Shown: in pieces, positions 1-8,029 of the stretch | Numbering within the stretch: the first letter of the stretch is position 1 | Layout of the letters: the number at the start of each line of letters is the position of its first letter | Assembly (NCBI GenBank): GCA_002432095.1 | Contig: DJFQ01000038.1 | Location: forward strand, 3,751-19,795 | Length of the DNA: 16,045 nt | Source: Marinagarivorans sp. UBA5868 | GTDB taxonomy: Bacteria; Pseudomonadota; Gammaproteobacteria; Pseudomonadales; Cellvibrionaceae | Direction of reading: 5' to 3' | Program-made: the position numbers and the translations under genes | The notes under the pieces: generated by a model | Database searches by the model: none | Told to the model about the DNA's origin: nothing | Seen by the model: only the letters and a program-made list of their open reading frames with translations

Positions 1-364
1 ACAGGATCGGCTTGCTGTAGATTGACAATGCCAAGCCAAGCATACAAATGCATAAACCCGCGATTTCCAGCACATTTGTCTCCTTACTTTTTAAAATGCC
101 TACTTGAATAATGATACCCATAAGTAAGGAGGCGATATGGGCGTATATGACCATAGCAGGGTAGCTAAAATTTTGCTCTGCACGTCCGTAATACAATGTA
201 AAGCCTGTAGTGGCGACAATGGTTAACGGGATTGTAAATATCGCAATTTTTAGGGCAGTCCATACATCAAGTGCGCCATCCTGCTGGCGATCGTGAATCC
301 CCAGCAGGTTCGGCACCTGAACAAAAACCGTGGCAATAACAAGCCAAACAAAAGCTGCAGCCAT
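1..364 (-). CDS. Multi-spanning membrane protein, family not recognised (partial, C-terminus outside window)
   Basis: An open frame of 121 codons runs from an ATG at 364-362 off the left edge without a stop. The translation shows four hydrophobic segments, at about residues 4-21, 37-59, 68-91 and 97-116. They are separated by short polar loops (HDRQQD near 24-29, GRAEQN near 60-65, LKSKET near 91-96). The four-helix layout, with a charged loop before the last helix, recalls small multidrug resistance/DMT-type proteins. The TM1 glutamate of EmrE is absent, so I do not assign that family. The start lies 12 nt beyond the last base of the upstream stress-protein stop codon, with a weak AGGTG-like site about 8 nt before the ATG, so the two genes are probably co-transcribed. 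By hand count, bases 1-360 are about 45% GC, clearly lower than the operon at the right of the window. T-rich membrane codons explain part of this. The function is unknown. Confidence 0.72.
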   Translation of the reverse strand, partial: MAAAFVWLVIATVFVQVPNLLGIHDRQQDGALDVWTALKIAIFTIPLTIVATTGFTLYYGRAEQNFSYPAMVIYAHIASLLMGIIIQVGILKSKETNVLEIAGLCICMLGLALSIYSKPIL

Positions 365-373
365 ATGCCACAC

Positions 374-910
374 CTACGGCCGCAGATGTCCTTCGGAGGC
401 TGCATGTTCCGGCTTTTGCAAAAAGAAATTATTCAAGATTGAGCGCACGCCTGCGGCCACGCCGCCGTGTTCGGTATCCCAATAATGTCCTTCTCTGGGA
501 GCCACTTTAATTACCGAAACCTTTGGGTCTTCCTTTCCCATTTCAAACCAAGCGTTAAATTCCGGCTTCCATAGCTGCTCAATTCGCTGCTGATCTTGAG
601 AGATCGAAGCGCGCCCGAGCACTTCCAGAAACTCACCTCCGCTGGAGGACTGAAAATACAAATAAACCTCTGGATTGTTTTGCAGCTCTCGATCTTTATG
701 GGTGTCAGAACTGCTGATAAACCAGAGATTACCTTCGTTATCGATTTCTTGAACCGCCATCGGTCGCGCATTGGTGGAGCCAGGGTAGCTTGTGCGTGTC
801 ACAAAAAAGCAGTTGGAGGTGTTATTAATGAGTTCGCGAATCTTTTCTCGGGCATCAAGCCCGTCCAGATCATCATGAGCGATACCGGCAGAATCGTGTT
901 GACTATTCAT
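374..910 (-). CDS. Pyridoxamine 5'-phosphate oxidase-like general stress protein (split-barrel flavin-binding family)
   Basis: This 178-residue protein resembles the general stress protein 26 group (COG3871) of the PNPOx-like split-barrel fold. These proteins usually bind FMN or another flavin or deazaflavin, and their substrates are mostly undefined. The barrel core starts near residue 33 with FFVTRTSYPG. It continues through ARPMAV (48-53), NLWFISSSDTHKDREL (61-76, whose S/T and K residues lie where family members contact flavin phosphate), VYLYF (82-86) and LGRASI (98-103). The C-terminal part has KPEFNAWF (115-122) and PREGHYWD (138-145), typical of this family. The first 18 residues are polar and probably disordered. 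The start is supported by AGGAG at 920-916, 5 nt before the ATG. The gene sits 99 nt downstream of the DUF2939 gene and is followed at once by the membrane-protein gene. The family call is firm; the true substrate cannot be read from sequence. Confidence 0.88.
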   Translation of the reverse strand: MNSQHDSAGIAHDDLDGLDAREKIRELINNTSNCFFVTRTSYPGSTNARPMAVQEIDNEGNLWFISSSDTHKDRELQNNPEVYLYFQSSSGGEFLEVLGRASISQDQQRIEQLWKPEFNAWFEMGKEDPKVSVIKVAPREGHYWDTEHGGVAAGVRSILNNFFLQKPEHAASEGHLRP

Positions 911-1009
911 AGCGTCTCCTTAAATGGCATTGAGGTTATTTATCGTAATGACAAATCACACAATGCAATTTTCGGACGCATTTATTCAACGAGATCGAGA
1001 ATGCTTCAC

Positions 1010-1567
1010 TCAGTTAGGCTTAGCCTGGGGGAGCGACATGTTAACCAACTTCCATGTTACGCCACGTCGCTGCAGCACCAGACGCATCTCCCCATTTTTT
1101 GCATTGGGGATCCAAATAGAAAAACTATCGATTGAGTCATAGGTAAAACGTGCATCCTTGAAGACATCTTTACGCTCCTGCGATGGAGATGGGGATGGAG
1201 ATGGAGATGGCGCCGACGTTGGTTCTTGCGGAGATAGGCTTTTCTTACCTGCCATAAGATTAGCAATACCTTCCGGCGTAATCATGGATTCCACCATATT
1301 GTCGATGAGTTTGGTTTTGAAACCACTCATCAGCGCCGAAAATATATTGTTTTCACTATTTCTTTCGCTTTCCGCTTTTGCGGAAGCATTGAGCTGATCT
1401 TTAATATTCTGCCGAAGCATTGGAAAATCGATATTTTCGGTCAGCTTTTCTGCGTCATTGTCTGCAATCCCCTCCCTTATGGCGGCCACGGTAATATAGG
1501 GACCTGCGGCTATGTAACCACCGCCAACCACCATCAGCAGAAGCAACACCAAGAGCGCTTTTTTCAT
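1010..1567 (-). CDS. DUF2939 family membrane-anchored or secreted protein with Pro-Ser linker
   Basis: This 185-residue protein matches the DUF2939 pattern. An N-terminal hydrophobic segment (about residues 4-22, MKKALL start) is followed by the family's signature region AAIREGIADNDAEKL, ENIDFPMLRQNIKDQ (28-57). An alpha-helical stretch leads to TPEGIANLMAG (97-107). A linker of about 112-130 contains five Pro-Ser pairs (120-129), and a C-terminal beta-rich module follows (FTYDSIDSFSIWIPN, VLQRRGVTWKLVNMSLP). The N-terminus could be a cleaved signal peptide or an anchor; either way the rest should lie in the periplasm. The start ATG is preceded by AGGAAAG at a suitable distance. The Pro-Ser linker is encoded by a hexanucleotide tandem repeat (separate entry). 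The gene lies 60 nt after pyrD on the same strand. No biochemical function is established for the family to my knowledge. Confidence 0.85.
   Translation of the reverse strand: MKKALLVLLLLMVVGGGYIAAGPYITVAAIREGIADNDAEKLTENIDFPMLRQNIKDQLNASAKAESERNSENNIFSALMSGFKTKLIDNMVESMITPEGIANLMAGKKSLSPQEPTSAPSPSPSPSPSQERKDVFKDARFTYDSIDSFSIWIPNAKNGEMRLVLQRRGVTWKLVNMSLPQAKPN
1182..1210. repeat. Hexanucleotide tandem repeat (GATGGA unit, about 4.8 copies) inside the DUF2939 gene
   Basis: Read on the plus strand, GATGGA repeats across 29 bases with one substitution (GATGGG in the second unit). On the coding strand each unit gives one Pro-Ser pair, so copy-number change would lengthen or shorten the linker without a frameshift. 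The near-identity of the units points to recent slippage rather than codon-level selection. Confidence 0.85.
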
Positions 1568-1627
1568 TTTGTCTTTCCTGCGGCTACGTTTATGACAATT
1601 CCAGTGTTGCCGTTATCACCTTCGAAT

Positions 1628-2635
1628 TTAGCTGTATGCATTGACGCATTCACTAACAAGTTCGGGACCTCTATAAATAAATCCGCTATAGACTTGTATG
1701 AGTTTGGCTCCCGCTGCAAATTTCGCCTTGGCGTCATCCCCGCTTAGGATTCCCCCCACACCGATGATTGGAATGCTGCCTTCCAAATAATCCGCGAGCA
1801 CTTTAATAACATGCGTGGACATATCTCTAACTGGCGCACCGCTTAGCCCGCCGCTTTCAGCCGCGTAAGGAGACGTTTCCACCCCTTGACGCGACAGCGT
1901 CGTATTAGTGGCGATGATGGCGTCGATCTGGTGATCCTGCAGCGTTGCGGCGACGGAGCGAATCTCATCATCATTCATATCCGGTGCAATTTTTACTGCG
2001 ATCGGAACGTAACGACCATGCTGATCTGCAAGACGTTTTTGTTCTACTTTAACGCCCGCGACCAGCTGCGACAGGGATTCGCCAAACTGCAAACTGCGCA
2101 GACCGGGAGTATTGGGGGAGGATATATTCACCGTTACGTAGTCCGCATAGGGATAGACCACACGCAGACAGCTAAGATAATCATCCAGCGCCTCAGCGTC
2201 AGGTGTCGTTTTGTTTTTACCGATGTTGATGCCAAGTACGCCGGTGTACGTGCGTTTTTTTACCTGTGCCAGCAAATGATCAACGCCCTTATTATTAAAT
2301 CCCATGCGGTTGATGATGGCGTTATGCTCCGGCAGACGAAATAACCTGGGTTGAGGATTGCCACTCTGCGCTTTCGGCGTCACTGTGCCAATTTCCACAA
2401 AGCCAAAGCCTAAGTCACCCAGGGCATTAAAATAGTCGCCATTTTTGTCGAGTCCCGCCGCCATTCCTACGGGATTGGCAAAATTCAGCCCCATTACCTC
2501 GACGGGTTTCTGTGGTTGTGAGGCAAACAGTTTAAGCAGTCCCAGCCTGTGTGCGGCGCCCATCCAATCAAGTGCTACCTCATGGCTCAACTCTGGGGGC
2601 ATGGCAAAAAGAACTTTTCTGGCTAGTCCGTACAT
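1628..2635 (-). CDS. pyrD: Dihydroorotate dehydrogenase (quinone), class 2
   Basis: This enzyme oxidises dihydroorotate to orotate in pyrimidine synthesis and passes electrons through FMN to membrane quinone. From the ATG at 2635 the protein is 335 residues, close to the 336 of E. coli PyrD. The N-terminal [10 protein letters not shown] aligns with the E. coli N-terminus and forms the class 2 membrane-associated helices. Visible motifs are [13 protein letters not shown] (about 54-66), [10 protein letters not shown] (78-87), [19 protein letters not shown] (107-125), [11 protein letters not shown] (170-180, where the second Ser, S173, is the class 2 catalytic base), VKIAPD (214-219), ATNTT (242-246) and IGVGGI (291-296). 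An in-frame TTG at 2665 would add ten residues. It lacks a convincing ribosome-binding site and family support, so I prefer 2635, although the site before it is also weak. The gene lies 67 nt after DUF2835 and 60 nt before DUF2939 on the same strand. Confidence 0.96.
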   Translation of the reverse strand: MYGLARKVLFAMPPELSHEVALDWMGAAHRLGLLKLFASQPQKPVEVMGLNFANPVGMAAGLDKNGDYFNALGDLGFGFVEIGTVTPKAQSGNPQPRLFRLPEHNAIINRMGFNNKGVDHLLAQVKKRTYTGVLGINIGKNKTTPDAEALDDYLSCLRVVYPYADYVTVNISSPNTPGLRSLQFGESLSQLVAGVKVEQKRLADQHGRYVPIAVKIAPDMNDDEIRSVAATLQDHQIDAIIATNTTLSRQGVETSPYAAESGGLSGAPVRDMSTHVIKVLADYLEGSIPIIGVGGILSGDDAKAKFAAGAKLIQVYSGFIYRGPELVSECVNAYS

Positions 2636-2702
2636 AAAACGCTCGCAACAGGTGGAAAACCGCAAATTCTAGTGGAGACAGGGCGCGAGAGCCACAGTGC
2701 CG

Positions 2703-2951
2703 TCACTCGCTCCTTGCCTCTAAGCGTCGGATGTCTACCAGTTTTCCCGCGGCAGTCACAGTGATTTCAAACAGGCCATCAACACCATCTTTGGTAACAA
2801 ATCGCTGAAGCAGATTGGCGGGGAACTGCACCACCCGCCCCTGCAAGTCGCGGGCGAAAACGTTGCGCGCCGAGCCGCGGTAATATTTTAAATATTCTTC
2901 CGCCGACAGATGAATGGGAAGAACGATACGTTGCAATGGTTCAGCTACCAT
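2703..2951 (-). CDS. DUF2835 family small protein
   Basis: This 82-residue protein has the DUF2835 pattern: IVLPIHLSAEEYLKYYRGSA near the N-terminus, then RVVQFPANLLQRFVT and GVDGLFEITVTAAGKLVDIRRL. It is predicted to be small, soluble and beta-rich, with no signal or membrane segment. Its ATG (2951-2949) lies inside the end of gdhB; the two frames share 11 nt (ATGGTAGCTGA, which carries the gdhB stop). No good Shine-Dalgarno is seen, so translation is probably coupled to termination of gdhB. The function is unknown. From memory a DUF2835 gene also neighbours gdhB in Pseudomonas, which would make a functional link to glutamate dehydrogenase plausible but unproven. Confidence 0.87.
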   Translation of the reverse strand: MVAEPLQRIVLPIHLSAEEYLKYYRGSARNVFARDLQGRVVQFPANLLQRFVTKDGVDGLFEITVTAAGKLVDIRRLEARSE

Positions 2952-5900
2952 CCGACTTTACCGTTAACCGGTGTAAATGCGCCAAACCCGTCAGTTCACG
3001 TATCGCCACTGAAAACAACGCAAAATCTGCGGGCTGAGTGGTTTGAATTTCATTCACCATTGCCAGCCAGCGTTGCAGCCACTGTGCGTTGCCGGCCAGC
3101 CAGCTTTCCATAAGAGCTATAGACTGGCTCGCTGGGCCAGCTTGTAGGATAGCCACGGTAATCGCTCGTAATTGGGACTCTAAGTCATCAAGAAATGCCT
3201 CTCGTGCCACTGCCTGCCAATGGGTTTCCACCACCGCATCGGATAGTCGCGTGGCGAGGGCATCCATGCTCAGCCGATCGTGCAACGCATAAAAAACCCG
3301 TGCGCTGTCCTCAATCCCCGAGCCGGTGGTACGCGCCGCTTCGATAATACAAAGGCCCGAAAACAGATTGTCCGGCATGGCTAACTGCAATACCCAAGAA
3401 TCATCAACTCCAAGCCCACGATATTGTTCACGACGGCCCTGCCAAGTCTCCCGTGCAGGCCCTACCAATAATGTTTCGACTTGGCGATTTACCTGCTGGA
3501 TACCAACACAAAAAAATGCTACTTCTTCATCCGGCAAACGCTCTTTATCCGCCGCACGTCGGCGCGCCAGGAACCAGCGGGTAGCACGCCGCACGCGACG
3601 CTCCATATTGATCATCATATCCGCCTGGGTCAGCGCGGATACCCGATTGTCCACCTCCGCCAGATACTGATGAAATTGCTCCAAACGAAATACATCGCGG
3701 GCGATAACAAATGCCAGCGCAATCTCCTTGAGCGATGCGCCCGTCGCACTTTGCAGACGGAAAGCCGCAGTAATGCCCAAATCGTTGATAAGGTCATTAG
3801 CAATTTGGGTGGCGACAATTTCGCGCATCAACCGATGACGATAAACGCGCTCACCGTAAAGATTGGTCAAAAGTTCGGGAAAAGCCTTTTCGACACTTTT
3901 TTGCAGATATGGCACTGCCGCGATATTTTCGGCTCCAAATGCGTCTTTGAGCATGACCTTGGCGTGGGACAACAACACAGCCAATTCCGGTCGCGTTAGA
4001 GGTTGGGATTTATGTAGGCGTTCAGATAATTGTTCGTCGCTCGGCAAAAATTCCAGCTTGCGGTTAAGCAGACCCTGGCTCTGCAAAAAATGAATGAATC
4101 GGCCATATTCCCGCATACGCCCAAGCGCTTGTTGCTGGGCAATGCTGAGCGCAAACGTTTGGCGATAATTATCGAGCAACACTAGTTCGGCCACTGCGTC
4201 GGTCATATCACTGAGCAGTTGGTTGCGCTGCTTGCGGGTGAGGTCACTCTCAGCAATCATTTCGTCCAATAAAATCTTGATATTTACCTCATGGTCCGAA
4301 CAATCGACGCCTCCGGAATTATCGATAAAATCGGTATTACACGCGCCACCGTGCAGCGCGTACTCCACTCGCCCCATTTGCGTCATACCGAGGTTGCCGC
4401 CCTCCCCCACTACTTTGCAACGCAATTCCGCACCGTTCACTCTCACCGCATCATTGGTTTTATCGCCAACATCGCTATTGTTTTCCTGAGAAGATTTTAC
4501 GTAGGTTCCAATGCCGCCATTCCACAATAAGTCCACCGGCGCTTTTAAAATAGCGCTAATCAGCTCACTGGGCGCCAAGCGCTTGTCTTCGATGGCGAGT
4601 AATCGCTGTATTTCCGGGGTGATCACCACAAACTTTTGGCTGCGTGAAAAAATCCCTCCACCGGGTGAAATAAGTTTGCTGTCGTAATCAGCCCAGGTGC
4701 TGCGCGGCAAATTGAAGAGGCGCTGGCGTTCCGCAAACGAAGTTTCTGGGTCTGGACTCGGGTCGATAAAGATGTGTTGATGATTAAAAGCAGCAACCAG
4801 CTTGGTGCAGCGTGATAACAACATGCCATTGCCAAACACATCGCCAGACATATCGCCCACGCCGACACAGGTAAACGGCTGCTCCTGAATATTCAGGCCG
4901 CGCTCACGAAAATGCCGCTGCACAGATATCCACGCACCTCTTGCGGTAATACCCATTTTTTTATGGTCGTACCCTTGACTGCCGCCAGAGGCAAAAGCAT
5001 CGCCAAGCCAATGCTGGTATTCAAGGGAAATGGCGTTGGCAATATCCGAAAACGTCGCTGTGCCTTTGTCAGCCGCCACCACCAGGTAGGGGTCCGGTTC
5101 ATCGCGACAAATAACCGTCGTCGGCCGCACCAATTCGCCATTGCGATAGTTATCGGTTAAATCCAAAAGTCCGCGGATGAATATTTTGTAACATTCAATC
5201 GCCTCCGCCTGAATTTCGTCGCGAGAGCTGAATAAATGTAATTTTTTGCCGACAAAACCGCCCTTGGCACCGTTGGGCACAATCACCGCGTTTTTTACTT
5301 GCTGGGCTTTCACCAAGCCGAGAATTTCCGTGCGGTAATCCTGCAACCGATCGGACCAGCGCAACCCTCCACGGGCAACCCTGGCACCGCGCAGGTGCAC
5401 GCCTTCCACTCGCGGCGAGTACACATAAATTTCAAACAGTGGACGGGGCTCAGGGATATTGCTGATGTCCCGAGGGCTGAATTTGAAAGACACATAATCC
5501 TTGTCTTCGCCTGCGGCGTTTTTCTGATAAAAATTGGTGCGCAATGTGGCGTTGATCAGCTCGAAATAGCGACGCAGAATTTTGTCTTCGTTAAGATTTT
5601 CCAGAGCCTCCAAGCTTTGCAGGATTTTTTCCCTCAGGCGCTCCACGCGCGCTTCAGGTTTATTCTGCTCGGCGTTGATCCGCGGATCGAAATAGGCTTT
5701 GAATAACGCCACCAGATTGCGGGTAATATCGGATTGATTAACCAGGGTTTCAGCAATGTAATCCTGACTGAAAGTGAATGCCGTCTGCTTCATATAACCA
5801 GCATAAGCGCGCAACATACCCACTTCGCGCCAGCTTAGGCGGGCGCCAAGTACCAACCGGTTAAATGCATCATTTTCCGTTTGTCGGTGCCATATGGCGG

Positions 5901-7833
5901 CGAATGCCTGCTCAAAGAGTTTGCTCACCGCTTGCACATCAAGCTTCACTGAAAGATTGAGAGTCAGCGTGAAATCGTGCATCCACACGACTGCGCCATC
6001 GGCGCGTTGAATTTTGTAAGGGTGTTCGCCCAGCACTCGCAAACCGAGGTGTTCGAGCACCGGAATTACGTCCGAAAGTTCCAGCGGTTGCTGCAACTGC
6101 ATAACTTTAAAACGCATCTGGTCGTCTGGCGTGCCCACCGGGTGGTAAAACAACATGGCCACATCGCGGGATACCTTCAGCGATTCAATCATCTGAATGT
6201 CTTTCACTGCGGCCCGCGCGTCGTAATCCTCTTGATAACTCACCCCAAATGCCCCGGTGTACTGGCGGTGGTATTGCAATCCGCGTACTTCGCCAAAAGC
6301 CTCCACCAAAGCCGACTCAAAACGGTCGTCCCAACCCCGGCTGATTTCGATGATGCCTTCTTCCAGATAATTCGCGTCGTAATCCGCCGTGGCTCCGTCG
6401 GGCAGGCGGAACACCATGTACGCGCGCGCAAGAATAGATTCGGAGAAATGCGTGGTGGAATCCAACTCCTGGGAATTAATTGCACTGCCGATTAAGCGCT
6501 CGATTTTCTGCCGCACCCGCGTGTTGTAAATATCTCTTGGCACATAAACAACGCAATTAACAAATTTTCCGAATGGATCGTTGCGCATAAATAAACGCAC
6601 GACCCGGCGCTCGTTAATGCGTGTAATGCCCATAATGGTTTGGTAAAGCGTTTCCGGGTCGGATTGGAACAGCTCATCCCGCGGAAAACTTTCGATTACC
6701 CGTACCAGGTTTTTGCCGTCGTGGCTCACCGGGGCCAGCCCTGAGCGCGCCATAACTCGCTCTACTTTTTGCCGCAAAAGTGGAATGGACCTGGGGCTGA
6801 GGCTGTAAACGGCGTAAGTGAACAGTCCAAGAATGCGCATCTCGCCGACCACTTCACCCTGGGCGGAAAATCGCTTCACCACCACATAGTCCGGGTATAC
6901 CCGGCGATGTACGGTGGAACGGGTGGCGGATTTGCTGAAAGAAATCAGGTCCGTCCCCGCATAAAACTCTTCGGCACCGATTAATTCACCATCGGATGGA
7001 GTGCGACGAAATACGCCTAATCTTGTCGCGGGATCCTCGTGCAATTGCAGACTTTTGGCTGGCTCACGCAAATCCAAGGTGCGCAACCCCAAAAAGGTGA
7101 AATGCGAGTCTACCAGCCAATCGAGAAACGCCTGACATTCCTCCACCTGGGACTTATCGAACGCCGGGGACTTATCGGACGCATAAGTGAGGCTCTGCCT
7201 GACCTCCCGAATGCCATCCAGCATCGGTTGATAATCCGCCACCACTACCGCCACCTCAACCAGCACCTCTTTGATCGCGCTCTGCGTCTCCAGACGCTCC
7301 TCTTCAGAGGCAATCGCGGCGACTTCAAGGAAAATCACCGCTTCCTGCTGCCATTCATGGCCGTCCTGCGCTTGCCGATTCTGCGCAATGGCCTGGACCC
7401 TCATGAGCTCGCCGTGCTCGTTGCGCGCTACATCTACCAGGGTGCTTTTGATGGTATGCAACGTCATGCCGCGACGGTTCAGCTCCAGGCGCAGCGAGTC
7501 CACCAAAAATGGCATATCCCGCTGGCGCACGATAATCACCGACCCATTACACAACCACCCGTCTTCTTCCAGCGTCGGGTTGAAGGTTTTGACATAGGTT
7601 GTTTGACTGGAATTGCGCAGGGCGAGCCAGAGTGAATAGCAGCAACCGGCAATGTCAGGAATTTCCCGCCATTGCCAATCTTCAAGGTTGAGTTGCGCCC
7701 AGAAAATCTGCACAAATGTGCGAAATAGAGGCCGGTCGGGCTGTTCTGCCCGGTGGTTGTCGATGTGGTGCAAAACCTGATCAAGAAGACGCCGCTTGAT
7801 AATGTCGCCGGCATCCGAATGTTTGCTCGTCAT
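2941..7833 (-). CDS. gdhB: NAD-specific glutamate dehydrogenase, large (180-kDa) class
   Basis: This enzyme catalyses NAD+-dependent oxidative deamination of glutamate to 2-oxoglutarate and ammonia, a catabolic route for glutamate and arginine-derived nitrogen in the cytoplasm. From the ATG at 7833 the protein has 1630 residues, matching the roughly 1600-residue Pseudomonas-type GdhB. The first 700 or so residues form the long regulatory N-terminal part, with ACT-like regions. The catalytic domain shows GGLRWSDR (822-829), KAQQVKNAVIVPNGAKGGF (842-860, carrying the conserved lysines), DKGTATFSD (922-930), GVGDMSGDVFGNG (991-1003, the Rossmann nucleotide-binding turn), WNGGIGTYV (1104-1112) and VGEGGNLGMTQ (1142-1152). 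A long helical C-terminal region follows. An in-frame GTG at 7890 would add 19 residues but has no ribosome-binding site. The ATG at 7833 has AGAGGGG 6 nt upstream, so I chose it. The gene diverges from the MoxR operon and overlaps DUF2835 at its end. Confidence 0.97.
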   Translation of the reverse strand: MTSKHSDAGDIIKRRLLDQVLHHIDNHRAEQPDRPLFRTFVQIFWAQLNLEDWQWREIPDIAGCCYSLWLALRNSSQTTYVKTFNPTLEEDGWLCNGSVIIVRQRDMPFLVDSLRLELNRRGMTLHTIKSTLVDVARNEHGELMRVQAIAQNRQAQDGHEWQQEAVIFLEVAAIASEEERLETQSAIKEVLVEVAVVVADYQPMLDGIREVRQSLTYASDKSPAFDKSQVEECQAFLDWLVDSHFTFLGLRTLDLREPAKSLQLHEDPATRLGVFRRTPSDGELIGAEEFYAGTDLISFSKSATRSTVHRRVYPDYVVVKRFSAQGEVVGEMRILGLFTYAVYSLSPRSIPLLRQKVERVMARSGLAPVSHDGKNLVRVIESFPRDELFQSDPETLYQTIMGITRINERRVVRLFMRNDPFGKFVNCVVYVPRDIYNTRVRQKIERLIGSAINSQELDSTTHFSESILARAYMVFRLPDGATADYDANYLEEGIIEISRGWDDRFESALVEAFGEVRGLQYHRQYTGAFGVSYQEDYDARAAVKDIQMIESLKVSRDVAMLFYHPVGTPDDQMRFKVMQLQQPLELSDVIPVLEHLGLRVLGEHPYKIQRADGAVVWMHDFTLTLNLSVKLDVQAVSKLFEQAFAAIWHRQTENDAFNRLVLGARLSWREVGMLRAYAGYMKQTAFTFSQDYIAETLVNQSDITRNLVALFKAYFDPRINAEQNKPEARVERLREKILQSLEALENLNEDKILRRYFELINATLRTNFYQKNAAGEDKDYVSFKFSPRDISNIPEPRPLFEIYVYSPRVEGVHLRGARVARGGLRWSDRLQDYRTEILGLVKAQQVKNAVIVPNGAKGGFVGKKLHLFSSRDEIQAEAIECYKIFIRGLLDLTDNYRNGELVRPTTVICRDEPDPYLVVAADKGTATFSDIANAISLEYQHWLGDAFASGGSQGYDHKKMGITARGAWISVQRHFRERGLNIQEQPFTCVGVGDMSGDVFGNGMLLSRCTKLVAAFNHQHIFIDPSPDPETSFAERQRLFNLPRSTWADYDSKLISPGGGIFSRSQKFVVITPEIQRLLAIEDKRLAPSELISAILKAPVDLLWNGGIGTYVKSSQENNSDVGDKTNDAVRVNGAELRCKVVGEGGNLGMTQMGRVEYALHGGACNTDFIDNSGGVDCSDHEVNIKILLDEMIAESDLTRKQRNQLLSDMTDAVAELVLLDNYRQTFALSIAQQQALGRMREYGRFIHFLQSQGLLNRKLEFLPSDEQLSERLHKSQPLTRPELAVLLSHAKVMLKDAFGAENIAAVPYLQKSVEKAFPELLTNLYGERVYRHRLMREIVATQIANDLINDLGITAAFRLQSATGASLKEIALAFVIARDVFRLEQFHQYLAEVDNRVSALTQADMMINMERRVRRATRWFLARRRAADKERLPDEEVAFFCVGIQQVNRQVETLLVGPARETWQGRREQYRGLGVDDSWVLQLAMPDNLFSGLCIIEAARTTGSGIEDSARVFYALHDRLSMDALATRLSDAVVETHWQAVAREAFLDDLESQLRAITVAILQAGPASQSIALMESWLAGNAQWLQRWLAMVNEIQTTQPADFALFSVAIRELTGLAHLHRLTVKSDGS

Positions 7834-7891
7834 GGTGAACCCCTCTGCTAAGACGCTATGCGTCTGACCTCGGTCCCGGCGCCGGTTCACC
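7834..7891 (-). promoter_or_regulatory. Highly self-complementary gdhB leader
   Basis: Perfect 8-bp inverted-repeat arms GGTGAACC (plus strand 7834-7841) and GGTTCACC (7884-7891) bracket the segment just upstream of the gdhB ATG. Between them lie a 6-bp stem with a 3-nt loop, AGACGC/GCGTCT (7851-7865), and a 10-nt palindrome CCGGCGCCGG. If transcribed, the closing arm would cover the whole spacer between Shine-Dalgarno and ATG plus two bases of the Shine-Dalgarno. The DNA could alternatively be a protein-binding site. The complementarity is seen directly; any regulatory role is inference, and the transcription start is unknown. Confidence 0.42.
7840..7846 (-). promoter_or_regulatory. Ribosome-binding site of gdhB (decides the start)
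   Basis: On the minus strand AGAGGGG lies 6 nt before the ATG at 7833. It supports that codon over the upstream in-frame GTG at 7890. Its last two bases are also part of the inverted-repeat arm described for the gdhB leader. Confidence 0.7.
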
Positions 7892-7996
7892 GCTTCTATT
7901 GAAGTCCTTTATTATGCCCTTACATAAGCATAGCCAAATTCGCCCGCCAGACCGCCGGCGAATATCTGCCTCAACGGGCAACCGGAACTCATCACC

Positions 7997-8029
7997 AGGA
8001 CCGCAGTCTACGGCGGTCTTGTTGTTTTT
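7997..8029 (+). terminator. Terminator-like hairpin (possible attenuator) upstream of the MoxR operon
   Basis: On the plus strand AGGACCGC (7997-8004) can pair with GCGGTCTT (8013-8020), giving an 8-bp stem with one G-U pair and an 8-nt loop. The T-rich stretch GTTGTTTTT follows directly (8021-8029). This is the form of an intrinsic terminator. No plus-strand gene lies upstream for it to end, so it may attenuate readthrough into the MoxR operon or terminate a small leader RNA. A second hairpin, GCAGG/CCTGC (8045-8062), lies between it and the start codon. Confidence 0.42.

Noticed and set aside
596..1135. Plus-strand open frame opposite the stress-protein and DUF2939 genes
   Set aside because: It spans two genuine minus-strand genes and the gap between them, and shows no family pattern.
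2633..2665. TTG start ten codons upstream for pyrD
   Set aside because: The added residues do not align with known PyrD N-termini and there is no clear ribosome-binding site; the ATG at 2635 gives 335 residues and the expected MYGLARK start.
7039..7635. Long plus-strand open frame opposite gdhB (198 codons), with several others across 3089-6984
   Set aside because: They lie antisense inside a well-supported coding gene, have no recognisable domains or ribosome-binding sites, and fit chance opening opposite GC-biased codons.
7834..7890. GTG start at 7890 for gdhB
   Set aside because: No Shine-Dalgarno precedes it, the extension is an Arg-rich stretch encoded by palindromic DNA, and the ATG at 7833 has AGAGGGG at good spacing.
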